Assembly: GCA_947176875.1 (NCBI GenBank)
Contig: CAMWSI010000068.1
Span: 1-5,625, forward strand
DNA length: 5,625 bases
Origin: an uncultured Bacteroidales bacterium
GTDB lineage: Bacteria; Bacteroidota; Bacteroidia; Bacteroidales; P3
Direction of reading: 5' to 3'
In this document: piece after piece, positions 1 through 5,625 of the stretch
Numbering within the stretch: position 1 is the stretch's first letter
Layout: each line of letters starts with the position of its first letter
Notes under the pieces: generated by a model
Database searches by the model: none
Told to the model about the DNA's origin: nothing
Seen by the model: the letters and a program-made list of their open reading frames with translations, nothing else
Made by a program: the position numbers and the translations under genes

Positions 1-99
1 CAGCATGAACCACGCGAACCGCCTTGTGAACAACATTTTGAACGCCGGTCCGTAAGCGCGCAACCCGCGTCCGAATTCCTGAAAAAAGTCCCTGTCCAT
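1..99 (-). CDS. N-terminus of an EI24/CysZ-like membrane protein (partial)
   Basis: Reading the minus strand from an ATG at 99-97 gives 33 codons without a stop up to the window edge, beginning MDRDFFQEFGRGLRAYGPAF and continuing through a Lys/Arg cluster into an aromatic stretch (FAWFML). A short amphipathic N-terminal helix of the type FxxEFxxGLxAYxxAF, then basic residues, then Trp/Phe at the mouth of a first membrane helix, is how EI24-domain (etoposide-induced 2.4, related to CysZ sulfate permease) proteins of Bacteroidetes start. This is recognition from memory on a short fragment, so the family is tentative; an unrelated inner-membrane protein is possible. The gene is divergent from the small secreted protein at 190 and shares the AT-rich spacer with it. 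A later in-frame ATG exists at 36-34 but would remove the conserved-looking helix, so I prefer 99. Confidence 0.55.
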   Translation of the reverse strand, partial: MDRDFFQEFGRGLRAYGPAFKMLFTRRFAWFML

Positions 100-104
100 G
101 ATTT

Positions 105-112
105 CAAATATA
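105..112 (-). promoter_or_regulatory. candidate -7 promoter box for the leftward gene
   Basis: The minus strand reads TATATTTG, an exact match to the Bacteroidetes primary-sigma -7 consensus TAnnTTTG. It ends only 5 nt before the ATG at 99, so transcription from it would begin at or next to the start codon, giving a nearly leaderless message. I see no good TTTG-type -33 element at the expected distance, and the region is AT-rich, so a chance match is possible. Confidence 0.35.
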
Positions 113-136
113 ATAAAACTAAAATTAATCGACCTA

Positions 137-167
137 TTTTATTTCTAATAAAATAACCTTATCTTTG
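137..167 (+). promoter_or_regulatory. Bacteroidetes-type promoter for the secreted protein gene
   Basis: TATCTTTG at 160-167 matches the -7 consensus TAnnTTTG exactly. A weak -33 candidate, TTTT at 137-140 (consensus TTTG), lies 19 nt upstream. Transcription would start at roughly 172-175, leaving a leader of about 15 nt before the start codon at 190. The sharp change from AT-rich spacer to coding sequence fits a promoter here. Confidence 0.6.
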
Positions 168-177
168 CGGGTTCAAT

Positions 178-183
178 AAAGGA
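178..183 (+). promoter_or_regulatory. purine-rich ribosome binding site choosing ATG 190
   Basis: AAAGGA lies 6 nt before the ATG at 190 but only 3 nt before the in-frame GTG at 187, so it favours 190. The sequence between is ATGTGATG: an ATG at 185-187 is followed directly by TGA (188-190), whose last base begins the chosen ATG. Bacteroidetes depend little on Shine-Dalgarno pairing, so the support is modest. Confidence 0.4.
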
Positions 184-189
184 TATGTG

Positions 190-663
190 ATGAATAAGTT
201 GAAAGCCTTTTTCATGATGCTTTGCGGCGTTTGTGTCTTCGGCTTATCGGGGCTGAAAGAGCAGGCACATGCACAAAGTTCTTATATCGACTTGACAATC
301 GTAGAGTCCGTGGATTACAACAAACCGTTGGGTTCTTTCTCCAGAGAAGCTTTCGACGACGCTTTCCGGATCGCCTCCTTGGAAGGGGACGAATACGAAC
401 CCGACTTGGATCGGGCGCTGGTCATGTTCATCAATCTTTTACTTCCCGAACACTCTTACATCATCCAACACGAACCGACTTACTATTTCGTATTCCAATA
501 CAATAAAAAAGTAGGCAATTACTTGGTGATGAACAACAGTATAGGCGAGAAAAACGAAGCCATCTACGTGGACACGTTCTCCGAAGCCCAATACGAAATG
601 CTGAAACTGTTACAGGTATTCTACAGCAGTACGCCTGTTTTGTCGGTGGAAGAATACCGGTAA
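190..663 (+). CDS. small exported protein of unknown function
   Basis: This is a complete 157-residue protein that I do not recognise. The N-terminus is a clear signal peptide: MNKLK, a hydrophobic stretch from about residue 6 to 21 (AFFMMLCGVCVFGLSG), and a signal peptidase I site AHA|QSS after residue 28. No proper lipobox precedes either Cys (12, 15), so it is probably a soluble periplasmic or exported protein rather than a lipoprotein. The mature form begins with Gln, which in Bacteroidetes is common and usually cyclised to pyroglutamate (the 'Q-rule'). The mature part of about 129 residues is acidic, has no Cys, and alternates predicted helical stretches (SREAFDDAFRIASLEGDEYE, EAQYEMLKLLQVFY) with strand-like aromatic ones (TYYFVFQY). 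No catalytic motif is visible. It has its own promoter upstream and a terminator downstream, so it is probably transcribed alone. Its G+C is visibly lower than that of queA. An in-frame GTG at 187 would add one residue. Confidence 0.8.
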   Translation: MNKLKAFFMMLCGVCVFGLSGLKEQAHAQSSYIDLTIVESVDYNKPLGSFSREAFDDAFRIASLEGDEYEPDLDRALVMFINLLLPEHSYIIQHEPTYYFVFQYNKKVGNYLVMNNSIGEKNEAIYVDTFSEAQYEMLKLLQVFYSSTPVLSVEEYR

Positions 664-695
664 ACGGTTTTCACTTATTTTCCGATATATCCTTG

Positions 696-730
696 ATGCC
701 GCCCGTTTCGCAGACAGGCGGCATTTTTAT
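696..730 (+). terminator. rho-independent terminator of the secreted protein gene
   Basis: ATGCCGCC (696-703) and GGCGGCAT (717-724) are perfect 8-nt inverted arms around a 13-nt loop, and the right arm runs into TTTTTA (724-729). The stem lies 32 nt past the stop at 661-663. Read on the minus strand the stem is not followed by a T run, so it acts mainly for the plus-strand gene, although it could weakly stop folB messages, whose stop codon is at 734-736. Confidence 0.75.
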
Positions 731-733
731 ATT

Positions 734-1102
734 TCAGCGCGAAGCCTCCAGCGTCACATTGACTTCCCTTATCTTTTCCCCTATCGGCGGATTGAGTTTG
801 GCTACCTTGACCTTGACGCGGCATACCTGCGGAAAATCGGCCAGAACGGCGTCACGGATGCGGGCGGCCACATGTTCGATGAGTTTGGAAGGTATCATGA
901 CCTGCGCCTTGACCCGGTCGTAAACCTCGACGTAATTCACGGTGCCGTTCATATCGTCCCGCGCCTCGGCCAAGGCGGTATCGACCGTCAGATAAATATC
1001 GACCTTGAAGTTCGTGCCTATCAGCGTCTCTTCCTCAAAACATCCGTGGTAGGCGTAAAAATCCATGCCCTCCACGGCTATGGTCGTCAATTGTCTTTGC
1101 AT
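734..1102 (-). CDS. folB: dihydroneopterin aldolase
   Basis: FolB converts 7,8-dihydroneopterin to 6-hydroxymethyl-7,8-dihydropterin and glycolaldehyde in cytosolic folate synthesis, and usually also epimerises at C2'. The 122-residue length is normal for the family. Family landmarks are all present: FYAYHGCFEEE (15-25), with Glu25 aligning to Staphylococcus aureus Glu22; TVNYVEVYD (54-62), with Tyr57 matching Tyr54; LIEHVAARI (74-82), with Glu76 matching the pterin-binding Glu74; and KLNPPI (102-107), with Lys102 matching the catalytic Lys100. These alignments are from memory of the S. aureus enzyme. FolX (dihydroneopterin triphosphate epimerase) is a relative, but the complete catalytic set favours FolB. 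AAGG at 1111-1108 sits 5 nt before the ATG and supports this start. It lies 196 nt downstream of queA in the same direction; I see no TAnnTTTG box of its own, so it may depend on read-through. Confidence 0.93.
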   Translation of the reverse strand: MQRQLTTIAVEGMDFYAYHGCFEEETLIGTNFKVDIYLTVDTALAEARDDMNGTVNYVEVYDRVKAQVMIPSKLIEHVAARIRDAVLADFPQVCRVKVKVAKLNPPIGEKIREVNVTLEASR

Positions 1103-1174
1103 CTCTACCTTATTCTTTTTTTAATAATATGTTCCGCCGCGCTGTAAGGCGCAATCCGTTGCAGAGGGTTAATA

Positions 1175-1290
1175 GCCGCGGGCGGGCAACGAACCGTCGG
1201 CGTTCCCGAAGGGATATCCGCGGCGACGAGCCGCAATCCCGGAGGGAAGCGACGCGGCGAAAAGCGTAGGCCGCGGGAGGACAACGAACC
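1175..1290. repeat. GC-rich intergenic element with 21-nt direct repeats and hairpins
   Basis: The 196-nt gap between queA and folB contains two direct copies of a 21-nt sequence, at 1175-1195 and 1270-1290. Both begin GCCGCGGG and end CAACGAACC and differ only at the 9th (C/A) and 12th (G/A) bases. Between them lie three short perfect hairpins: TCCC-GAA-GGGA (1204-1214), GCGGC-GACGA-GCCGC (1220-1234) and TCCC-GGA-GGGA (1237-1247). The palindrome CCGCGG occurs three times (1176, 1218, 1271). A further GCGC-N6-GCGC pair is at 1139-1152. None is followed by a T run on the minus strand, so this is not a normal terminator for queA. It resembles a dispersed intergenic (REP/BIME-like) repeat. Short ORFs cross it on the minus strand but read as arginine-rich, low-complexity peptides with no recognisable domain, so I do not call a gene. 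Confidence 0.5.
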
Positions 1291-1298
1291 AAACAGCG

Positions 1299-2584
1299 TT
1301 ACGGACGGGGCGGCCAAAACAGACAGCCGTCGCCGTAACTCAGAAAACGGAAACCGTGCGAGAGGGCGTAGTCGTACAAACGCCGCCAACCGTCGCCCAC
1401 CAATGCCGCCACCAACAGCAACAACGTGCTTTGCGGCTGATGGAAATTCGTAATCAGACCGCGGCAGAACGCGAACGGATAGCCGGGCGCGATCATCAAG
1501 GCCGTATATCCGCTCACGGTATCGGCGCCCGTCCGCTGCAGATACGCCTCCAAGGCCGACAAGGCTTCCGACGGCGGATAAGGCAGGCGGCCGCCATACG
1601 TCTCGTATGGCGTCCATTGCGCCAGCCCGAACGAAGCCACGCCGTCCGTAGCGGCTACGGTGCCGTCCAAGAGCGAAACACCCCACCAATACAGACTCTC
1701 CAGGCTGCGCATGGACGTGGTGCCGACCGGCACCACCGGCCGCCCCGCCTCCACGGCCGCCCGCAGCGCCGCAACCGTCCGGGCGGGCACCGAAACATAT
1801 TCGCGGTGCATCGCGTGGCCGCCGATTTCGCCGTCCTTGACCGGCTTGAACGTACCCGCGCCGACGTGCAACGTCAGCCGAGCCTGCTCGATGCCTTTCC
1901 GAGTCAAATCCGCCAGCAAAGCCTCCGTAAAATGAAGTCCCGCCGTCGGCGCGGCCACCGAACCGTCGTGCCGCGCGAAGACCGTCTGATAACGGCCGGC
2001 ATCGTCCGATTCGGCCTGACGCCGGATATAAGCGGCAACGGCACTTTGCCCGATGCCTCCAGCACCTCCGAAAACGACAGGTCGGGCGCATACGTGAAAC
2101 TGACAACGAACGCATCGCCCTGCGGCCCCAGCCGGGTCGCCCGCAAAACCTCCCGCCGCCCCTGCCGCATAAACGCCATGCAGAGGTCGCCTGTCTTCCA
2201 CTTCTTATTGTTGCCTATCAGACACAGAAACTCCACTTCGCCCCGCGCCGCAAACGCCTGCGCGATGTCGGCCGGCCGCGACGGCTCCAGACAGAAAACC
2301 TCGATGCGCGCGCCCGGCCGCCCCGAAGCCGCCTCGAAAGCCGCCGCTTCCCCTTTGTAAAACACCAGCCGTGCATGTACGACCTTGGTGTCGTTCATGA
2401 CCAGAAGCGTCTCGGACGGCAGAAAGTCGCCAAGTCGGGCGAAATGGCTTTCCCGCACCTCTCCCGCCTTATAGACGAGCAATTTAGAAGAATCGCGCTC
2501 CGCCAACGGATAGAGCGCGATACGTTCTTCCGGCAACGGATAACGATAATCCGCGATGTCGATATGCCGCTGCGGGCAGTCCAT
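1299..2584 (-). pseudogene. queA: tRNA S-adenosylmethionine ribosyltransferase-isomerase, frameshifted
   Basis: QueA transfers and rearranges the ribosyl group of S-adenosylmethionine onto 7-aminomethyl-7-deazaguanine in tRNA, making epoxyqueuosine. The N-terminal frame runs from the ATG at 2584-2582 with family motifs YPLPEERIALYPLAERDSSK (15-34), NDTKVVHARL (64-73) and GARIEVFCLEP (91-101), then GKVPLP up to residue 184 (2035-2033). There the expected continuation (P)YIRR is found one frame away, from 2030: YIRRQAESDD, SVAAPTAGLHFT, TLHVGAGTF, GTTSMRSLESL, ITNFHQPQSTLL and the terminal YGDGCLF. One base is missing at about 2031-2032; restoring it gives about 428 residues. That is longer than the usual 340-360 and fits the long QueA form I recall from Bacteroidetes, plus a short Ala-rich insert at about 79-90. 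Without repair the upstream frame ends at 1904 as a 226-residue protein lacking most of the C-terminal half. The start is 4 nt after the ptpA stop, so the two are likely translationally coupled. Either a true recent pseudogene or a sequencing error; the rest is undamaged. Confidence 0.85.
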
Positions 2585-2588
2585 GAGC

Positions 2589-4778
2589 CTAAAGGTTGTT
2601 CTTGAAATACTCGAAAATCATGCGGTCCAGATGCTTGCGCGCCGGCCCATAGACCCCGTGCGCCGCATTGGGATACATGAAGAAGTCTATCGACTTGTTG
2701 CCCTGCGCGCACGCGTCGATGAAATAGAGGCTGTGTTTGGGCAACACCGTGGCGTCCTTGCCGCCGTGGATCATCAGGATCTTGCCCGAAACGCTATCGG
2801 TCAGACGCAACAGGTTGGCATACTCATAACCCTCCGGATTGTCCTGGGGCGTATCCATATAACGTTCGCCATACATGACCTCGTACCAAGCCCAGTTCAT
2901 GACGCCGCCACCGGCCACCGCCACCTTGAATACCTGCGGATAACGCAATTTGAGGCTCATCGTCATGAAACCGCCGTAACTCCAGCCGTCCACACCTATG
3001 CGCTCGCGATCGACATACGGCAGGGAATACAGATATTCGACGCCTTTCATCTGGTCGGCCACCTCCACGGTACCGATATTGCGGTGTATCGCGCTTTCAA
3101 ACGCGAACCCCCGGTGGGCCGAACCGCGGCTATCGACCGTAAACACGATGAAACCCTCCTGTGCGAAATGCTGCAACGTCAAAGGACTGCCCGCCAAGTG
3201 GCTGTTCGTAACCAACTGTACGTGGGGGCCGCCGTAAACGTAAACGATAACCGGATATTGACGCGTGGAATCGAAATCCGGCGGCAGAATCATACGCGCA
3301 TACAAATCGGTCACGCCGTCGGCCGATTTAATCGTGAATACGCGCGTCTCCGGTTTGGCGTAACCGGCCAACGGATCTTTGCTTACGAGGATTTTCTTAA
3401 GCACATTGCCCTCCGGATCAATCACCTGCGTTACCCGAGGTTCATCAAAACTACTGTAAATGTCAATAAAACACGTACCGAGCGGATTCATCCGCACCTG
3501 ATGCGTGCCGTCCTCTTTCGTCAGACGCTTGATACGGCCGTTGTCGATTTGCACGCGGTACAGGTTCTGCTGCAAGGGCGAATCCTTCGTACCCATGAAA
3601 TAGACATACTTACCGTCGGGCGAACAGCCTACGATTTCGCTCACTTCCCAGGCTTCCTTGTCGGGCGTGATGGTCTTGAGCAATTTACCCTGCGTGTTGT
3701 ACAGATAGAGATGGTTGTAACCGTTGCGTTCGCTGTTCCAGATAATCTGGTCGGGATGCCCCGGCCGGAAGATGACGGGATTTTCGGGTTCCACCCATAC
3801 CGGATTCGTCTCTTCGAAGAGTTTACGCTTCATCTCGCCCGTAGAGGCGTCGTGGCAGAAAACAGCCAGATGCTTCTGCGCCCGGTCAAGTTGCACGGTA
3901 TAGATTTCCTTGCTGTCGGGCGACCACGTGACGCCCGTGATATACGGATTGGTATCGAAACAGGGTTTAAGGAAAACCGTCCTGTACGTATCAAGGTCGA
4001 AAACGCCGACACTCACTTCGTGGGAAGTCGTGCCCGCCTCCGGGTAACGCGTCGGTTCCAGCGTTTCTTCCTTACCCGCCATACCCAGGAGCGGCGCCTC
4101 GCGCACCATGCTTTCGTCCATACGGTAAAACGCAATCTTATCGCCCGTCGGATCCCAGAAAATACCTTTCGTGATACCGAATTCGTTGCGGTGTACAATC
4201 TGCCCGTTCACAATGCCCGGCTCGTGGTCTTTCGTCACGGCGAACTTCACACCGTCCTTGACAACATACAGGTTGTTGTCCTGCGTGAACGCCGAATGCC
4301 CTTCCTGCTTGTTGTAGGAAAAATTCGTGGCCTGGGCCGGCATGGATGTATAAAGCTTTACCTTATTGTCGTCGTAGGTCCAGATATAATAGCCGTTTTC
4401 ATAATGCAACACCATGCTGTTCTTGCGGATGCCGACAATTTCGGGCAAGGCCGTCAATGGCGGGGCGTCGGGCGCATACTGCGCTTTCAGGGCCTCGAAA
4501 TCCGCCAGCGTCAATACCGTATCCGTCTTCAGGGATTTGGCGTTGAAACAGATAAGTTTATTATCGTAGGTATAGAACAAATTATTGGGATCTTTCTCTC
4601 CCCAATAGAGCAAGCCCACGCTTTCGGGCCGCAACGAACGGTCGGCCGTAGCCTGTTCCCCCGTCCATTTTTTGAGTTCGCCCGTTCCTTCCGTCCGGGC
4701 AAATAACGAATGTCCACCCTGCATCATGATGCCGCATATACCAAGCATCAACGCTGTCAGCCATCTTTGCATTTTCAT
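2589..4778 (-). CDS. ptpA: exported prolyl tripeptidyl peptidase, S9B (DPP IV) family
   Basis: This complete 729-residue serine peptidase should cut tripeptides with proline at the third position from free N-termini in the periplasm or at the cell surface. A signal peptide (MKMQR, hydrophobic LTALMLGICGIMM, likely cut near SLFA after residue 27) is followed by a beta-propeller to about residue 480 and an alpha/beta-hydrolase domain from about 490 to 729. The triad is Ser600 in GWSYGG, Asp675 in HGGKD and His707 in NAAHG; the spacings (75 and 32) equal those of P. gingivalis PtpA Ser603/Asp678/His710. Tyr515 in YVYGGPH supplies the oxyanion hole. The N-terminus-binding motif reads HRNEFGI, with one Glu (199) where DPP IV has two, and Glu633 matches PtpA Glu636; both favour tripeptidyl over dipeptidyl cleavage. 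It is near-collinear with PtpA (732 residues). A second in-frame ATG (4772) is an alternative start. The 70 nt upstream show no clear promoter or terminator. Activity is inferred, not shown. Confidence 0.9.
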   Translation of the reverse strand: MKMQRWLTALMLGICGIMMQGGHSLFARTEGTGELKKWTGEQATADRSLRPESVGLLYWGEKDPNNLFYTYDNKLICFNAKSLKTDTVLTLADFEALKAQYAPDAPPLTALPEIVGIRKNSMVLHYENGYYIWTYDDNKVKLYTSMPAQATNFSYNKQEGHSAFTQDNNLYVVKDGVKFAVTKDHEPGIVNGQIVHRNEFGITKGIFWDPTGDKIAFYRMDESMVREAPLLGMAGKEETLEPTRYPEAGTTSHEVSVGVFDLDTYRTVFLKPCFDTNPYITGVTWSPDSKEIYTVQLDRAQKHLAVFCHDASTGEMKRKLFEETNPVWVEPENPVIFRPGHPDQIIWNSERNGYNHLYLYNTQGKLLKTITPDKEAWEVSEIVGCSPDGKYVYFMGTKDSPLQQNLYRVQIDNGRIKRLTKEDGTHQVRMNPLGTCFIDIYSSFDEPRVTQVIDPEGNVLKKILVSKDPLAGYAKPETRVFTIKSADGVTDLYARMILPPDFDSTRQYPVIVYVYGGPHVQLVTNSHLAGSPLTLQHFAQEGFIVFTVDSRGSAHRGFAFESAIHRNIGTVEVADQMKGVEYLYSLPYVDRERIGVDGWSYGGFMTMSLKLRYPQVFKVAVAGGGVMNWAWYEVMYGERYMDTPQDNPEGYEYANLLRLTDSVSGKILMIHGGKDATVLPKHSLYFIDACAQGNKSIDFFMYPNAAHGVYGPARKHLDRMIFEYFKNNL

Positions 4779-4848
4779 ATTTTTTCGCGTTTTATTTTCT
4801 TAATTTCAAGAGGTTCACTCCCTGGCGCTTAAACCGGTGCCCCTGCAT

Positions 4849-5625
4849 TTAATCGCTCGACATTTCCTTAACTTTCTGCCGGTAAGACGAGAATACATTG
4901 GCCCGCGACAGAAATCCCTCGTAACGCTCGCCGTCCAATACCACGATATTATAGTCCGGGATACTTAAGAATTTCTGCGCGATGGTTTCCATGCTCTCCG
5001 ACATATCGACCGTACAGACCGGCCTGAACATGACGTCCGAAACCGCAATCTTATCGTAAAGTTCAGGCCTGAAAATAAGCGGTTTGACCTCATCTAAAAA
5101 CACAACGCCCAGATAACGGCCGCTTTCGTCAGTAACCGGATAGATGTTGCGCGAAGAAAGGCCGATGGCCGTGATGAGCTGACGCAACGAATCCTGCGGC
5201 CGGACCGTCACGAAGTTCCGTTCCACCAGCGTCTGCTTGTCCAAAAGCGACAATACGACCGTATCCTTGTTGTGCGTCATCAGATCGCCTTTCTCGGCCA
5301 GTTTCTTCGTATAAATCGAGTGCGGATTGAAATATTGGTTGATATAATAGGCCGAAACCGACACGATAATCAACGGCACGAACAACTTATAACCGCCGGA
5401 AATCTCGGCCACGAGAAATATCGCGGTCAAGGGCGCGTGCATGACGCCAGCCATGACGGCCGCCATGCCCGTCAAGGCGAAATTGGCTTCCGGCAACGCC
5501 AAAGCGGGGAAACACACATTGAGCAGACGCGCCACGAACAACCCCAAAAACGCCCCCATGAACATGGAAGGCGCGAATACGCCGCCCACACCGCCGCTGC
5601 CGTTCGTCAAGGCCATGGCCACGAC
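4849..5625 (-). CDS. ClC-family chloride channel/transporter with CBS pair (C-terminal part)
   Basis: 258 residues are visible, open at the right edge; the true start lies outside the window. ClC proteins move chloride or fluoride, often in exchange for protons, across the inner membrane. The visible part begins in the late membrane domain with GSGGVGGVFAPS (about residues 9-20), containing the GVFAP chloride-coordinating motif (GIFAP in E. coli ClC). Membrane helices follow at roughly 20-40, 48-75 (GMAAVMAGVMHAPLTAIFLV) and 79-98, ending in NPHSIY, whose Tyr105 corresponds to the pore Tyr445 of E. coli ClC. A cytosolic tail carries two CBS domains at about 130-185 and 193-250, which in relatives bind adenine nucleotides and regulate gating. 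The gating Glu (E. coli Glu148) and proton Glu203 lie upstream and cannot be read, so channel versus exchanger is undecided. The gene precedes ptpA by 70 nt in the same direction; neither a clear terminator nor a new promoter is seen between them. Confidence 0.93.
   Translation of the reverse strand, partial: VVAMALTNGSGGVGGVFAPSMFMGAFLGLFVARLLNVCFPALALPEANFALTGMAAVMAGVMHAPLTAIFLVAEISGGYKLFVPLIIVSVSAYYINQYFNPHSIYTKKLAEKGDLMTHNKDTVVLSLLDKQTLVERNFVTVRPQDSLRQLITAIGLSSRNIYPVTDESGRYLGVVFLDEVKPLIFRPELYDKIAVSDVMFRPVCTVDMSESMETIAQKFLSIPDYNIVVLDGERYEGFLSRANVFSSYRQKVKEMSSD

Noticed and set aside
1110..1292. A 60-codon minus-strand ORF in the queA-folB gap
   Set aside because: Its translation is Arg-rich, crosses the direct repeats and hairpins, and has no ribosome binding site or domain I can see. 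It is better explained as a by-product of the repeat element.
2028..2036. Programmed -1 ribosomal frameshifting in queA
   Set aside because: No slippery heptamer is present at the junction, I see no obvious stimulatory structure immediately downstream, and QueA is not known to use recoding. A mutation or sequence error is simpler.
1105..2115. A 336-codon minus-strand frame overlapping the second half of queA and the gap after it
   Set aside because: It is Arg/Gly-rich low-complexity translation typical of a shifted frame in GC-rich coding DNA; the conserved QueA motifs are in the other frames.
2556..4706. A 716-codon open frame on the plus strand, opposite the peptidase gene
   Set aside because: It lies wholly antisense to a peptidase with full family motifs. 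Its translation is rich in His, Arg and Ile with no domain or signal; it is open because the codon bias of the real gene keeps stop codons out of this antisense frame.
4779..4848. A terminator or promoter between the ClC gene and the peptidase gene
   Set aside because: Only short imperfect inverted arms (such as GGCAC/GCGCC with a mismatch on the minus strand) are present, without a T run, and no TAnnTTTG box is visible.
1..5625. Mobile element, phage, CRISPR, defence system or RNA gene
   Set aside because: No transposase or integrase motifs, regularly spaced repeats, tRNA cloverleaf or rRNA-like sequence could be seen; every gene larger than 200 codons belongs to a well-known housekeeping or transport family.

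Overview
The window looks like chromosomal DNA of a Bacteroidetes bacterium, most likely order Bacteroidales. Three things point there: an S9B peptidase that matches Porphyromonas gingivalis prolyl tripeptidyl peptidase A over its whole length, a QueA of the long type I associate with this group, and -7 boxes of the Bacteroidetes form TAnnTTTG. G+C is fairly high and uneven (one 60-nt sample in queA is near 68%, one in the first plus-strand gene near 48%). I cannot name a genus.

Layout from left to right. 1-99, minus: 5' end of a membrane protein that looks like the EI24/CysZ-like family, running off the left edge. 100-186: AT-rich divergent promoter region. 190-663, plus: a small secreted protein of unknown function, followed by a hairpin-plus-T-run terminator (696-730). 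734-1102, minus: folB, dihydroneopterin aldolase. 1103-1298: a GC-rich intergenic stretch with a 21-nt direct repeat and small hairpins, not explained by any gene. 1299-2584, minus: queA, broken by a one-base deletion near 2031. 2589-4778, minus: a ptpA-like exported prolyl tripeptidyl peptidase, complete. 4849-5625, minus: the C-terminal part of a ClC-type chloride channel or transporter with two CBS domains, running off the right edge.

The four minus-strand genes read clc, ptpA, queA, folB in transcription order. Only ptpA and queA are tightly packed (4-nt gap) and are probably co-transcribed; the other gaps are 70 and 196 nt. The functions are mostly housekeeping: ion transport, peptide breakdown in the periplasm, tRNA queuosine modification and folate synthesis. 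QueA and FolB act on branches of metabolism that share the GTP cyclohydrolase I product dihydroneopterin triphosphate, but nothing here proves a functional link.

I found no mobile element, CRISPR array, rRNA or tRNA, and no convincing new multi-gene system. The points most worth checking are the queA frameshift, the structured GC-rich intergenic element, and the specificity residues of the peptidase.
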